Shown here in pieces: positions 1-8,473 of a stretch of 61,873 nt of DNA. The notes below the pieces were generated by a model, which did not search any database, had not been told where the DNA came from, and worked only from the letters and a program-made list of their open reading frames with translations. The first letter of the stretch is position 1; each line of letters begins with the position of its first letter. Source of the stretch: Patescibacteria group bacterium. GTDB lineage: Archaea > Nanobdellota > Nanobdellia > Pacearchaeales > GW2011-AR1. Made by a program: the position numbers and the translations under genes. The stretch covers positions 1 through 61,873 of the forward strand of contig JAHYJW010000004.1 of assembly GCA_019428815.1 (NCBI GenBank). Reading direction: 5' to 3'.

Positions 1-493
1 TTGAAGATAAATTAAATTGAATTATCCCTCTTTTAGAATATGAAGGAGACCAGGGATAGATTTCTATTTTAACGTCATTACCATAGTTAGTATTTGGTTG
101 TCCTTGGCTCATAAAAGAATCTGCTAAAGGATAAAATGAATCAGAAAAGTTTTCAGAAGAATTTCTAAAATCATAAGTTACTAAACCTGTAGGATTAAAA
201 AGATTAATTAAAAAAGATCCAGAAAAAAGGAAAATTGAATCTAAAGTTTTATCTAAAAAAACCAGATTTCTCTGGTGAGTCTCTTTTAAGTTTAGGGTAT
301 TCTGAAAAAAGAATACCAAAAATAAAGATAAAATAACCAAAGTTAGAAGTAGGGGCAAAAATTTCTTAGGTTTTTTTTCATTTTGGTATTTACCACGATA
401 TTCACTAATTACACTACCCCCTACTTTTTTAGAATGGTAGATATAGGGGCCATAAATTTTCTCTCCTCTTTTGATATATCTTTTATAAGTCAT
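1..493 (-). CDS. Membrane-anchored exported protein, C-terminally truncated by window edge; DNRLRE-like ectodomain
   Basis: Hand translation from ATG (complement of 491-493): MTYKRYIKRGEKIYGPYIYHSKKVGGSVISEYRGKYQNEKKPKKFLPLLLTLVILSLFLVFFFQ...PLADSFMSQGQPNTNYGNDVKIEIYPWSPSYSKRGIIQFNLSS; one TM helix, then an 'AD.y.s.g.PntNYG....e' motif typical of DNRLRE domains. Open to position 1. Confidence 0.7.
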   Translation of the reverse strand, partial: MTYKRYIKRGEKIYGPYIYHSKKVGGSVISEYRGKYQNEKKPKKFLPLLLTLVILSLFLVFFFQNTLNLKETHQRNLVFLDKTLDSIFLFSGSFLINLFNPTGLVTYDFRNSSENFSDSFYPLADSFMSQGQPNTNYGNDVKIEIYPWSPSYSKRGIIQFNLSS

Positions 494-601
494 ATAAGGT
501 CATCCGAATCATTTTTTAAAAAATTTCAACGAGAATAAAGGGTAGTGTAACTATTTAAAATTAATCTTTCCTTATTAAAAATCCGGCTTTTGTAAACCTT
601 T

Positions 602-621
602 AATAAAAAAGCTTTTTTATT
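602..621. repeat. Perfect 20-bp palindrome AATAAAAAAGCTTTTTTATT in the divergent intergenic region
   Basis: Read directly; equals its own reverse complement. Confidence 0.9.
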
Positions 622-671
622 TTAAGGCCTAAAACCACAAGTTTAATAATCCCTTTTTTCTTTTTTTATTT

Positions 672-2063
672 ATGTTTGAAAAGATTGGAGAATCATTAAG
701 AAAGGCCACAGATAAGATAGCTAACGCCATATTTCTTGATAAAAATCTTTTAGACTCTATAATAAAAGATCTTCAGAGAGCACTTATAGAAGCAGATGTA
801 AATATCTTCCTTGTTAAACAGATATCAGATAAGATTAGAAAGGGCGCATTGGATGAAAGAATTAAAGAGATAGACAAAAAAGAACATGTAATCAAACTCT
901 TACATGAAGAGTTAATGAGCCTCTTAGGAGAACATAAACAATTAAAATTAAAAAAAGAATCTGGAAAACAAGACAGAATTTTACTTTTAGGTCTTTATGG
1001 AACTGGAAAAACAACAACAATTGGGAAAATTGGGAACTATTTCTCAAAAAGAGGAAAAAAAGTCTTACTAGTGGGATTAGATACTCATAGGCCTGCTGCC
1101 CCAGAGCAACTAAAACAAATTGCAGAGAAAAATAAAATTCCATTCCTTATTGATGCTAAAGAAAAAGATCCTTTAAAAATCTGGAAAAAAAATTCTAAGA
1201 GAATAAAAGAACATGAATTAGTAGTTATAGACACTGCAGGACGCCACACCTTAGATAAACCATTAATAAAGGAGATACAAGAACTTACGAAAGAGATTAA
1301 TCCTACAGAAGTAATATTAATTATACCTGCAGATATTGGCCAAGCAGCAAAAAAACAAGCTCAAGAATTTCAAGATGCGGTAAAAATATCAGGAGTAATA
1401 ATTACCAGAATGGATTCTACTGCAAAGGGTGGGGGAGCTTTAACTGCTTGTGCAGAAACAAAAGCTCCAGTTTATTTTATAACAACAGGTGAAAAAATAA
1501 ATGACTTAGAAGAATTTAATCCTAAATCTTTTTTGTCTAGACTTCTAGGAATGGGAGATTTAGAAACATTGATGGAAAAAATAAGAACTATTAGTGATGA
1601 AAAATCACAGAAAAAGGTTCAAGAAAGTCTAAAAGAAGGGAGGTTATCCCTTGAAGATGTTGCAGAACAAGCAAAATCGATGAGTTCTTTAGGAGGATTA
1701 GACAAAATAAAATCCTTAATCCCTGGCTTTTCAAAAATAAGTAAAAAAATCCCTGAAGATTTATTAGAAAATCAAGAAGCAAGGATATCTAAGTGGCCCC
1801 ATATAATTAAATCTATGAATCGTGAAGAAATAGAAAATCCAGAAATACTTGAAAAACAAACGTCGAGAATATCTAGAATTGCAAAGGGGGCAGGAGTGCA
1901 TAACAGTGATATAAGGGCTCTTTTAAAACAGTATAAACTTCTAAACGAAATGATAAAATCTGGAGGTGGAGGAGGTTCAGATATGGGAGATATGTCTCAA
2001 GGTTTAAGTCAAAAACAAATACAAAAATTTGCAAAAAAATTTGGTAAAAAGTTAAGATTTTGA
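672..2063 (+). CDS. srp54: Signal recognition particle 54 kDa protein
   Basis: NG domain (GLYGTGKTTTIGKI, DTHRPAAPEQL, DTAGRH) plus M domain and Gly-rich C-terminus. Confidence 0.93.
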   Translation: MFEKIGESLRKATDKIANAIFLDKNLLDSIIKDLQRALIEADVNIFLVKQISDKIRKGALDERIKEIDKKEHVIKLLHEELMSLLGEHKQLKLKKESGKQDRILLLGLYGTGKTTTIGKIGNYFSKRGKKVLLVGLDTHRPAAPEQLKQIAEKNKIPFLIDAKEKDPLKIWKKNSKRIKEHELVVIDTAGRHTLDKPLIKEIQELTKEINPTEVILIIPADIGQAAKKQAQEFQDAVKISGVIITRMDSTAKGGGALTACAETKAPVYFITTGEKINDLEEFNPKSFLSRLLGMGDLETLMEKIRTISDEKSQKKVQESLKEGRLSLEDVAEQAKSMSSLGGLDKIKSLIPGFSKISKKIPEDLLENQEARISKWPHIIKSMNREEIENPEILEKQTSRISRIAKGAGVHNSDIRALLKQYKLLNEMIKSGGGGGSDMGDMSQGLSQKQIQKFAKKFGKKLRF

Positions 2064-2124
2064 AAGATTCACAAAACGATCATTCAAAAAATTCTTTATT
2101 GAATAAAAAGTTTAAAGGATTGAA

Positions 2125-2751
2125 ATGATACAAGAAAGATTAATTCAAAGAGGTTCTGAAGCAGAGATAATCCTAAGGGGGAAGGATGTTATAAAAAGAA
2201 GGATAAAAAAGTCGTATAGAATCCTAGAGTTAGATGAAAAAATAAGAAAATTAAGAACTCGTTCTGAAGCAAAACTCTTAAAAAAAGCTTCTGAGATTAT
2301 AGACACCCCAAAGTTAATTGGGGTAAATGAAAAAGAAAGAGAAATTGTTATGGACTTTATTCCAGGTAAAAGGCTTTCCCGAATATTAAATGAAATGAAT
2401 TTAAAAGAACAAAAAAAGATATGTAGGATTATTGGGGGAAATATTGCAAAAATTCATAGGTTAAATATAATTCATGGAGATATAACCACCTCTAACATGG
2501 TTTTATATGAAAAAGAAAAAACAAAGATTTTCTTTTTGGATTTTGGATTAGGATTCATAAGTCAAAAAAATGAAGATAAAGCGGTAGATATTCATTTATT
2601 GAAACAAGCAATAGAAGCAAAACATTTTCAAAACTGGAAGGAGCTATTCGAAGAGATATGTGAGGGTTATAAAACATATGAAAAAAGTAACGAAGTTTTA
2701 AATCAATTAAGAAAAGTTGAATCGAGAGGTAGATATAAAGAGAAGTATTAA
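2125..2751 (+). CDS. bud32: KEOPS complex kinase Bud32
   Basis: GSEAEI, KRRIKKSYR, IIHGDITTSNM, FFLDFGLG motifs; ~208 aa atypical kinase. Confidence 0.9.
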   Translation: MIQERLIQRGSEAEIILRGKDVIKRRIKKSYRILELDEKIRKLRTRSEAKLLKKASEIIDTPKLIGVNEKEREIVMDFIPGKRLSRILNEMNLKEQKKICRIIGGNIAKIHRLNIIHGDITTSNMVLYEKEKTKIFFLDFGLGFISQKNEDKAVDIHLLKQAIEAKHFQNWKELFEEICEGYKTYEKSNEVLNQLRKVESRGRYKEKY

Positions 2752-2803
2752 AAATTAAAATTAGAAATCCTTATAAATTGATTTTATATCTTGTTCTTGT
2801 AAT

Positions 2804-2912
2804 AGCCCTGTCGTCTAGCGGTCAAATCTTCAAGTGCTATAAAAGGTACAGAAGAGACTATAGATACAAGCCTTTGGAGCTTGTGACCCAGGTTCGAATC
2901 CTGGCAGGGCTA
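2804..2912 (+). tRNA. tRNA-Gln (anticodon UUG) with a predicted 36-nt intron in the D-loop (2826-2861)
   Basis: Acceptor AGCCCTG/CAGGGCT, anticodon arm CAAGC-CTTTGGA-GCTTG, T-arm CCAGG-TTCGAAT-CCTGG. Removing 2826-2861 gives D-arm GTCT-AGCGGTCAA-AGAT and a 73-nt cloverleaf. A bulge-helix-bulge forms from GGTC/GACT with AAA and ATA bulges. Confidence 0.9.
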
Positions 2913-2914
2913 TT
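2901..2914 (+). repeat. Direct-repeat copy 1 (tRNA-Gln 3' end), CTGGCAGGGCTATT
   Basis: Exact 14-bp match to 4784-4797. Confidence 0.85.
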
Positions 2915-2978
2915 TCATCACTTTACCGCCAAAAGTTTGTAAATTAAAATTTATTTTTAATACCCCCTCTTGTTTAAA

Positions 2979-3300
2979 TTAATAATATTTTCTCTTAAGC
3001 AATTTTTCAAACATTAATTCAATTCTATTTAATCTTGGATCTTCTCTTATTTTTCTCCTGCAGATTTCAAAGAGACTAATCCTCCTTAAATACTTCAAGT
3101 TTAATTTTATTTTTATTCTCAATTTCAATGGTAATGTAGATTCTATAATTTTTAATTCCCATTTTTATATCCATTTAATTTAATTTCTAACTCCATAATG
3201 TTTTTGCCCGTTTCTATAAGTTTTTCTTATATATCTTTCATATGCTCTCTCAAGATATTTCAACTTCTTAATGAATTCTCCCCCCCCCAAATCCGAATTA
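2979..3300 (-). pseudogene. Possible decayed ORF on minus strand inside the tRNA-bounded island
   Basis: Coding-like fragments in different frames, e.g. ...RRISLFEICRRKIREDPRLNRIELMFEKLLKRKYY* and EFIKKLKYLERAYERYIRKTYRNGQKHYGVRN*; no intact ORF. Confidence 0.3.
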
Positions 3301-3449
3301 ATTCAAAATTCATAAAATTCTTTTGATGAAATATTTTTTAAGAATTGTTTAACTCAGAGCTACCAATCGTAAGGGGATAGTCCCGTTCAATAGTTTCATT
3401 TCAGGAGAAATTTTCAAAATTTCAGATACCAAAAAATTTAAATATCTTA

Positions 3450-3465
3450 TTACTTATATAAGTAA
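3450..3465. promoter_or_regulatory. Perfect 16-bp palindrome TTACTTATATAAGTAA, candidate autoregulatory operator
   Basis: Ends 1 nt before the ATG (3467) of the HTH-nucleotidyltransferase gene; TATA-like TTTAAATA just upstream. Confidence 0.65.
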
Positions 3466-3466
3466 G

Positions 3467-4024
3467 ATGTTACTTAATAACAATGTATTCAAGATTTTAT
3501 CAGAATTTTCCGGGGATTATTCTAAAAAAATTTATGGTGGAAAAATAGCAAGAAAACTAAAAATGAATCAAAAAACGGTTTCAAATATTCTTAATTCTCT
3601 TGAAAAGCAAAATATTCTTAAGTATTCTACAGAAGGAAAAAACAAATACTATTTTTTAAATAAACTGAACATTCAAGTTCCTGATTTGTTAAAAATTATA
3701 GAAATTGCGAGGAAAAACGAATTTATTAAAAAATATTCAAATATCAAGGAGCTATTTGTTGAACTTGAGAAAAGATCTTCGGGGATACTTGTCATTTTTG
3801 GGAGTTATGCTAATCTTACAAATAATGAGAAATCAGACTTAGATATTTTCTTAATAGGTAAGATTAAAGAGTTTAACGAATTAGAAGAAAAATATCATAT
3901 AAAAATAAATTTAATTAAATTAAACAAAGATAAGTTTAATAAAGAAGACATTTTCATAAAAGAGGTAATTAAGAATCACATAATTTTAGAAGGAGTTGAG
4001 AAATTTATTGAATTAATATGGTAA
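3467..4024 (+). CDS. Winged-HTH fused to MNT-type minimal nucleotidyltransferase
   Basis: N-terminal HTH (GGKIARKLKMNQKTVSNILNSLEKQNIL) and C-terminal nucleotidyltransferase motif GSYANLTNNEKSDLDIFLIG. Confidence 0.85.
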   Translation: MLLNNNVFKILSEFSGDYSKKIYGGKIARKLKMNQKTVSNILNSLEKQNILKYSTEGKNKYYFLNKLNIQVPDLLKIIEIARKNEFIKKYSNIKELFVELEKRSSGILVIFGSYANLTNNEKSDLDIFLIGKIKEFNELEEKYHIKINLIKLNKDKFNKEDIFIKEVIKNHIILEGVEKFIELIW

Positions 4025-4464
4025 GTTTAAAATGGTGCTGTAACAAAAAAGAGGGTATTAAACTTATTGAGCCAAACGAAAATCTTTCTGAAGGATACAT
4101 CCAGATGGCTGAAAATGCAATGGGGACAATGAATCGCGAGAAAAGATTAAATATCCAATTTGCAATTTCTGCAGGTTATTATTCTATGTATTATTCTCTT
4201 TATTCTGTTTTAATGAAAATTGGAGTAAAATCTGAAATTCATACGTGCAGCTTAGAGTTTATGAAAAAACTTTTATCCAATTTTTATTCTAAGGAAGATT
4301 GTAAAATAATAGAGATAGCTTTTGAGGTCAGAAATCTTTCGCAGTATTATGTAAATAAGATTATTGCAAAAGAAGACATTGAGTTTATTTTCTTAAAAGC
4401 ACAATATTTCTTAAGTAAATCAAAAGATATTTTATCCAGACTCAATGAAAAAGATATTTTATAA
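4018..4464 (+). CDS. HEPN-domain protein, partner of the MNT gene
   Basis: Overlaps the MNT stop codon; all-alpha protein with AISAGYYSMYYSLYSVLMK and EVRNLSQYYVN HEPN-like segments. Confidence 0.75.
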   Translation: MVSLKWCCNKKEGIKLIEPNENLSEGYIQMAENAMGTMNREKRLNIQFAISAGYYSMYYSLYSVLMKIGVKSEIHTCSLEFMKKLLSNFYSKEDCKIIEIAFEVRNLSQYYVNKIIAKEDIEFIFLKAQYFLSKSKDILSRLNEKDIL

Positions 4465-4783
4465 ATTAGAAAGCAAATAAAAATGCGGATAAATTAGCAT
4501 TTTGCAGGAATTTCAAAGAGCTAATAGATTGTATAAAAAAACTTAAAGATAACTCCCTTATGTTGATATTGAAGTGGCGGTACTCTAAAAAACTGGGTAT
4601 GAATTCTATTCAACACACTAATTGTAGTAATCTTAAACAAGACTTAAGTTCTTTTGACATTTCTCTTGATTAATCGACTAACCACCCTATACAATCTTCC
4701 CAGATAATATTTATAAATCGTCCCAATCACAAACGCAATAAACCAAAATAACACCCCAAGAAATCGTCGTGGTGATCAGGGGT

Positions 4784-4797
4784 CTGGCAGGGCTATT
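4784..4797 (+). repeat. Direct-repeat copy 2 of tRNA-Gln 3' end, CTGGCAGGGCTATT
   Basis: Exact 14-bp copy of 2901-2914 in the same orientation; overlaps the stop codon of the MinD/ParA-like gene. Confidence 0.85.
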
Positions 4798-5590
4798 CAC
4801 CAAAAAACCGTTTATAAAATATTTCCCTGTTTATTTCCTGCCTACTGGGCGTAATACTTCTAAATAAATTCCTAATAGAATCTGAGTGATATTTTTCTTC
4901 AATTAATGCCGCGGCTAATTTCTTATATTCAATGCTCCCTCGAGATCCAGGCTTATGTCTAGTATAGGGTGTCATATTAGAAAGAGATTTTAACATGTTC
5001 TTATCATAAGGAATAACTGCCAATATCGGAACATCTAAGGTATCCTCTACTCCTGCAAAAGAAATTTCAAAATTTTTATGGTGTACCTTGTTTAAAATAA
5101 GTCCTGAAAGAGGAGTGCCTCTTTGTTTTGCAAGATTTATTGCTTTTATTGTTGCACTTAATGTAGGGTGATCCGGAGTAGTAACCACAATAAGTTCATC
5201 TGAAGCTAAAATAACCGCAAGAGTTTCTTCATCAAGAGATGGAGAAGAATCTAATAAGATAACATCATATTTTTTCTTTAAAGATGCAATTCTATTTTTT
5301 AATTGCAAGGGGTTAACATCTATTTTTTCAAAGATTGAAGCGGGCATTATATGAAAATTTTCATGATTATAAATTGCTTCACTAACATCTGCTTTTCTTG
5401 CTAAAACATGATGTAAAGTTTTTTCTGGTTCAATTATATTCAGATGAAGTCCAAGGTTAGGAGAAGAAAGATTTCCATCAATCAATAAAACTTTTTTTCC
5501 AAAATCTGAAATGGCAGAACCTAAAGAAACAACAGAACTAGTTTTCCCAACACCTCCTTTTAAGCTTATAATACCTACTACTTTACCCAT
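4793..5590 (-). CDS. MinD/ParA-family P-loop ATPase
   Basis: KGGVGKTSSVVSLG deviant Walker A, LLDSSPSLDEETL, ILNKVHH. Confidence 0.88.
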   Translation of the reverse strand: MGKVVGIISLKGGVGKTSSVVSLGSAISDFGKKVLLIDGNLSSPNLGLHLNIIEPEKTLHHVLARKADVSEAIYNHENFHIMPASIFEKIDVNPLQLKNRIASLKKKYDVILLDSSPSLDEETLAVILASDELIVVTTPDHPTLSATIKAINLAKQRGTPLSGLILNKVHHKNFEISFAGVEDTLDVPILAVIPYDKNMLKSLSNMTPYTRHKPGSRGSIEYKKLAAALIEEKYHSDSIRNLFRSITPSRQEINREIFYKRFFGE

Positions 5591-5696
5591 AATTTTTCAC
5601 CTATATAAGGAATAATTTAACCGTATTTAAATCTTTTATGTTTTACCTTATAAAGTAGATAACAAAGTTTAAAAACCGGGCATTTCATTTAATAAA

Positions 5697-6062
5697 ATGC
5701 CAAAAAAATCAAACGTAAAAAAAGAAGAAAAAGACAAAATTGAAAAAAAAATCAAGAAGTTATCAAATGAAGAATTTGAAAAAAAAGTCTTAGAACTTGC
5801 AAAGGGAGGGTTAACTTCTGAAAAAATTGGAGAAAAGTTAAGAAAAGAAGGTATTCACCCAAAAGACTATGAAAAAAAGATTTTAAAAATTCTTAAAGAA
5901 AGTGGAGTAGAAATTATCCCAGATGTAAAAAATGTCTCTGAAAAACTAGATAGAATAAAAAAACATTACGAAAAGAATAAACAAGATAAAAGAGCAATGA
6001 GAGATAGAGACAGGGTTTTTTCCCAATTGAGGAGACTTAAGAAGTATCACAAAGTTTCCTAA
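5697..6062 (+). CDS. rps15: 30S ribosomal protein S15 (uS15)
   Basis: GLTSEKIGEKLRKEGIHPKDYEKKILKILKE ... RIKKHYEKNKQDKRAMRDRDRVFSQLRRLKKYHK. Confidence 0.92.
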   Translation: MPKKSNVKKEEKDKIEKKIKKLSNEEFEKKVLELAKGGLTSEKIGEKLRKEGIHPKDYEKKILKILKESGVEIIPDVKNVSEKLDRIKKHYEKNKQDKRAMRDRDRVFSQLRRLKKYHKVS

Positions 6063-6152
6063 AACTCAATTTTATTTTAAAAATTATTAAATCTGTTTGA
6101 TTTAATCTAAGGCACGATATAAAAATCGTTAATTAAAAATTAATTTATTTTT

Positions 6153-6161
6153 AAAGGAGGT
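6153..6161 (+). promoter_or_regulatory. Shine-Dalgarno AAAGGAGGT
   Basis: Directly seen 4 nt upstream of ATG 6165. Confidence 0.8.
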
Positions 6162-6164
6162 AAA

Positions 6165-7496
6165 ATGAATAAAAGTCTTAAAGAAGACATAAAAGTTATA
6201 GCAAAAAAGTTTCTAGAAAAGACTAGTAATGAAGAAATACAGATTATAAGTCATTTTGATACAGATGGAATAACCTCTGCTTCGATAATGATTCAAACAT
6301 TAAAAAAATTAGACATAAGATTTTCTTTAAAAATATTAAAATCCCTAGAAGAAAAATTTATTCCAAGTTTACCTAAAGATAAAATCATCCTCTTTTTAGA
6401 TTTAGCTTCTGGAAGTTTAAATCACTTAAAAAATGCAGGATTAAAAGAGGTTTTTATAATTGATCACCATGAAGTTGTAGAAAAAGTTCCCGAAGGAATA
6501 AACATCATAAATCCCTGGTTTAATGAAAAAGAAAAATTAAGCGGTTCGGGATTAGTTTATTTATTCTGCAATGAACTTGATCAAAATAATACTCATTTAG
6601 GGAAACTAGCTTTATTGGGGATGATAGGTGATATAATGGAATCTCCCTTAGAAAATCTAGGGGATTCTTTAAAACTGAATAAAGATATAAAAAAGATTAA
6701 AGGATTATTAATTTACCCTTATACCCGCCCCTTAAATAAGGTTTTGGAATATAATTCTCAACCCTATATTCCTAGTGTAACTGGAAATCCTTCAGGGGTT
6801 GTTGAACTTCTAAGAGAATGTGGTATTGAACCCCTTAAAGGGAAATATAAAAGTCTTATTGAACTAACTGAAGACGAAATGAAAAGATTAACAACTTCAA
6901 TTATTCTGAGAAGCCCAAGATCGAAAAATAAAGAGATGATAGGAGACATCTTTCTATTAAAATTTTTCAATAAGTTAGAAGACGCTCGTGAGCTAAGTGC
7001 AATGATTAATGCCTGTTCAAGACTCGGTCGGAGTGATATTGCTCTAAAATTCTGTTTAGAAATTCCTGGTTCGAGAAAAGAAGCTGAAGAAATCCATGCG
7101 GAATATAAACAACATCTCATATCTGGATTAAATCTAGTATCCAAAATAGAAAAAGTAGAGGGGAAGGGATTTGTTATAATAAATGTGAGGGATCAAATAA
7201 AAGATACAATAATCGGTACAATTGCTAGTATTTTGCAAAATTCTTTTGGTTATGAAGAAGGGACTATTATCGCTACAATGGCTTATTATGAGGACAAAAT
7301 AAAAGTTTCTGCGAGAAATGTCGGTAGAAGCGGGCGTAATGTAAGAAAGATATTAAATCAGGTTATAAAAGACATCGGTGAAGGAGAAAGTGGAGGACAC
7401 GAGTTTGCAGCAGGGTGTATTGTAAAACAGAAAAAAGAAAAGGAATTAATAGAAAATTTAAAGAAAAATTTAGAAATTGAAATGGTAAAAATTTAG
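6165..7496 (+). CDS. DHH/DHHA1 family phosphoesterase, archaeal RecJ/GAN-like
   Basis: SHFDTDGITSA, FLDLASGS, IDHHE motifs; C-terminal GGHEFAAGC. Confidence 0.88.
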   Translation: MNKSLKEDIKVIAKKFLEKTSNEEIQIISHFDTDGITSASIMIQTLKKLDIRFSLKILKSLEEKFIPSLPKDKIILFLDLASGSLNHLKNAGLKEVFIIDHHEVVEKVPEGINIINPWFNEKEKLSGSGLVYLFCNELDQNNTHLGKLALLGMIGDIMESPLENLGDSLKLNKDIKKIKGLLIYPYTRPLNKVLEYNSQPYIPSVTGNPSGVVELLRECGIEPLKGKYKSLIELTEDEMKRLTTSIILRSPRSKNKEMIGDIFLLKFFNKLEDARELSAMINACSRLGRSDIALKFCLEIPGSRKEAEEIHAEYKQHLISGLNLVSKIEKVEGKGFVIINVRDQIKDTIIGTIASILQNSFGYEEGTIIATMAYYEDKIKVSARNVGRSGRNVRKILNQVIKDIGEGESGGHEFAAGCIVKQKKEKELIENLKKNLEIEMVKI

Positions 7497-7632
7497 CTTC
7501 TTCTTCATTCAAAATTAATCTGAATTTTAAAAAATTCCCCCTAATTAATTTTTTATCATTAAAGTTTTAAAGTAAAAGTTTTAGAATAATTCTAATCACA
7601 ACCCTTAAAAACAAGACGAATTAGATATTAAT

Positions 7633-8352
7633 ATGGATATTGGATTAGAAATAGGAGATGTCTTATTATGTACTGTAGATAGGATAGTGGGGACTAATGT
7701 TTTTGTTAAAATCCCCATAAGGGATAAGGAGATTGAGGGGTATCTGGTTACTAGCGAGATTGCCCCGGGAAGAATAAGAAACCTTAGAGATTATGTTTTT
7801 CCTAAGAAAAAAATTGTTTGTAAAGTATTAAGGATTTCTGGGGATAGGATTGAATTATCCTTAAGAAGGGTTAAAAAACAAGAGGAAAAAGAAGTTAAAG
7901 ATAAAGAAAAGCAAGAAAAAAGTTACGAAAGAATTCTAAAGAGTATTATTAGTAATGAAAGTTTGAATATTTTGGGGGATATAAAAAGAACAGGAAGTAT
8001 CTATGATTTTATGCAAAAAGCAAAGGAAAATTCTGAGGAAATTGAAAAGATGTTCGGAAAAGAGAATGCAAAAAAAATAATCGAAATATTAAATTCACAA
8101 AAACAGAAAAAATCTGTTTTGAAAAAAGAGATACAACTTACAACAACTAATATCAGGGGCATTAAAGATATAAAAGAGTTACTGAATCAGTTAAAAGATA
8201 TAGAAATTAAGTACATCTCTGCGGGAAAATATTCATTAAAAAAAGAGTCTGAGGACATTAAAAAAGCAGATCATGAATTATCAGAGATCTTGTCTGAGAT
8301 GGAAAAAAAAGCAAAAATAAAAGAGATGGATTTTAGTGTACAGAAAAAATAA
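7633..8352 (+). CDS. Translation initiation factor aIF2 alpha subunit
   Basis: N-terminal S1 domain (GDVLLCTVDRIVGTNVFVKI...RIRNLRDYV...ELSLRRV) plus helical and C-terminal domains. Confidence 0.88.
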   Translation: MDIGLEIGDVLLCTVDRIVGTNVFVKIPIRDKEIEGYLVTSEIAPGRIRNLRDYVFPKKKIVCKVLRISGDRIELSLRRVKKQEEKEVKDKEKQEKSYERILKSIISNESLNILGDIKRTGSIYDFMQKAKENSEEIEKMFGKENAKKIIEILNSQKQKKSVLKKEIQLTTTNIRGIKDIKELLNQLKDIEIKYISAGKYSLKKESEDIKKADHELSEILSEMEKKAKIKEMDFSVQKK

Positions 8353-8473
8353 ATCTAAGTTTAGCATTATTCAGAAGTAAAAATAAATCTAAAAAAAATT
8401 ATATTTTTTTATATCGTGAAAATAACAATCACAAAGCTTAAAAGTAGAGATTTTTATCAAATATTATAATAAA

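Noticed and set aside
892-1143. Minus-strand ORF inside srp54
   Set aside because: Antisense to a strongly supported gene; composition is the shadow of Lys/Glu-rich coding sequence. The same reasoning applies to the other antisense ORFs in the track (e.g. 1591-1782, 6764-7144, 32079-32354, 32513-32776, 60289-60663).
6131-6152. Inverted repeat TTAATT...AATTAA upstream of the RecJ-like gene
   Set aside because: Short and expected by chance at this AT content; the adjacent Shine-Dalgarno explains the region.
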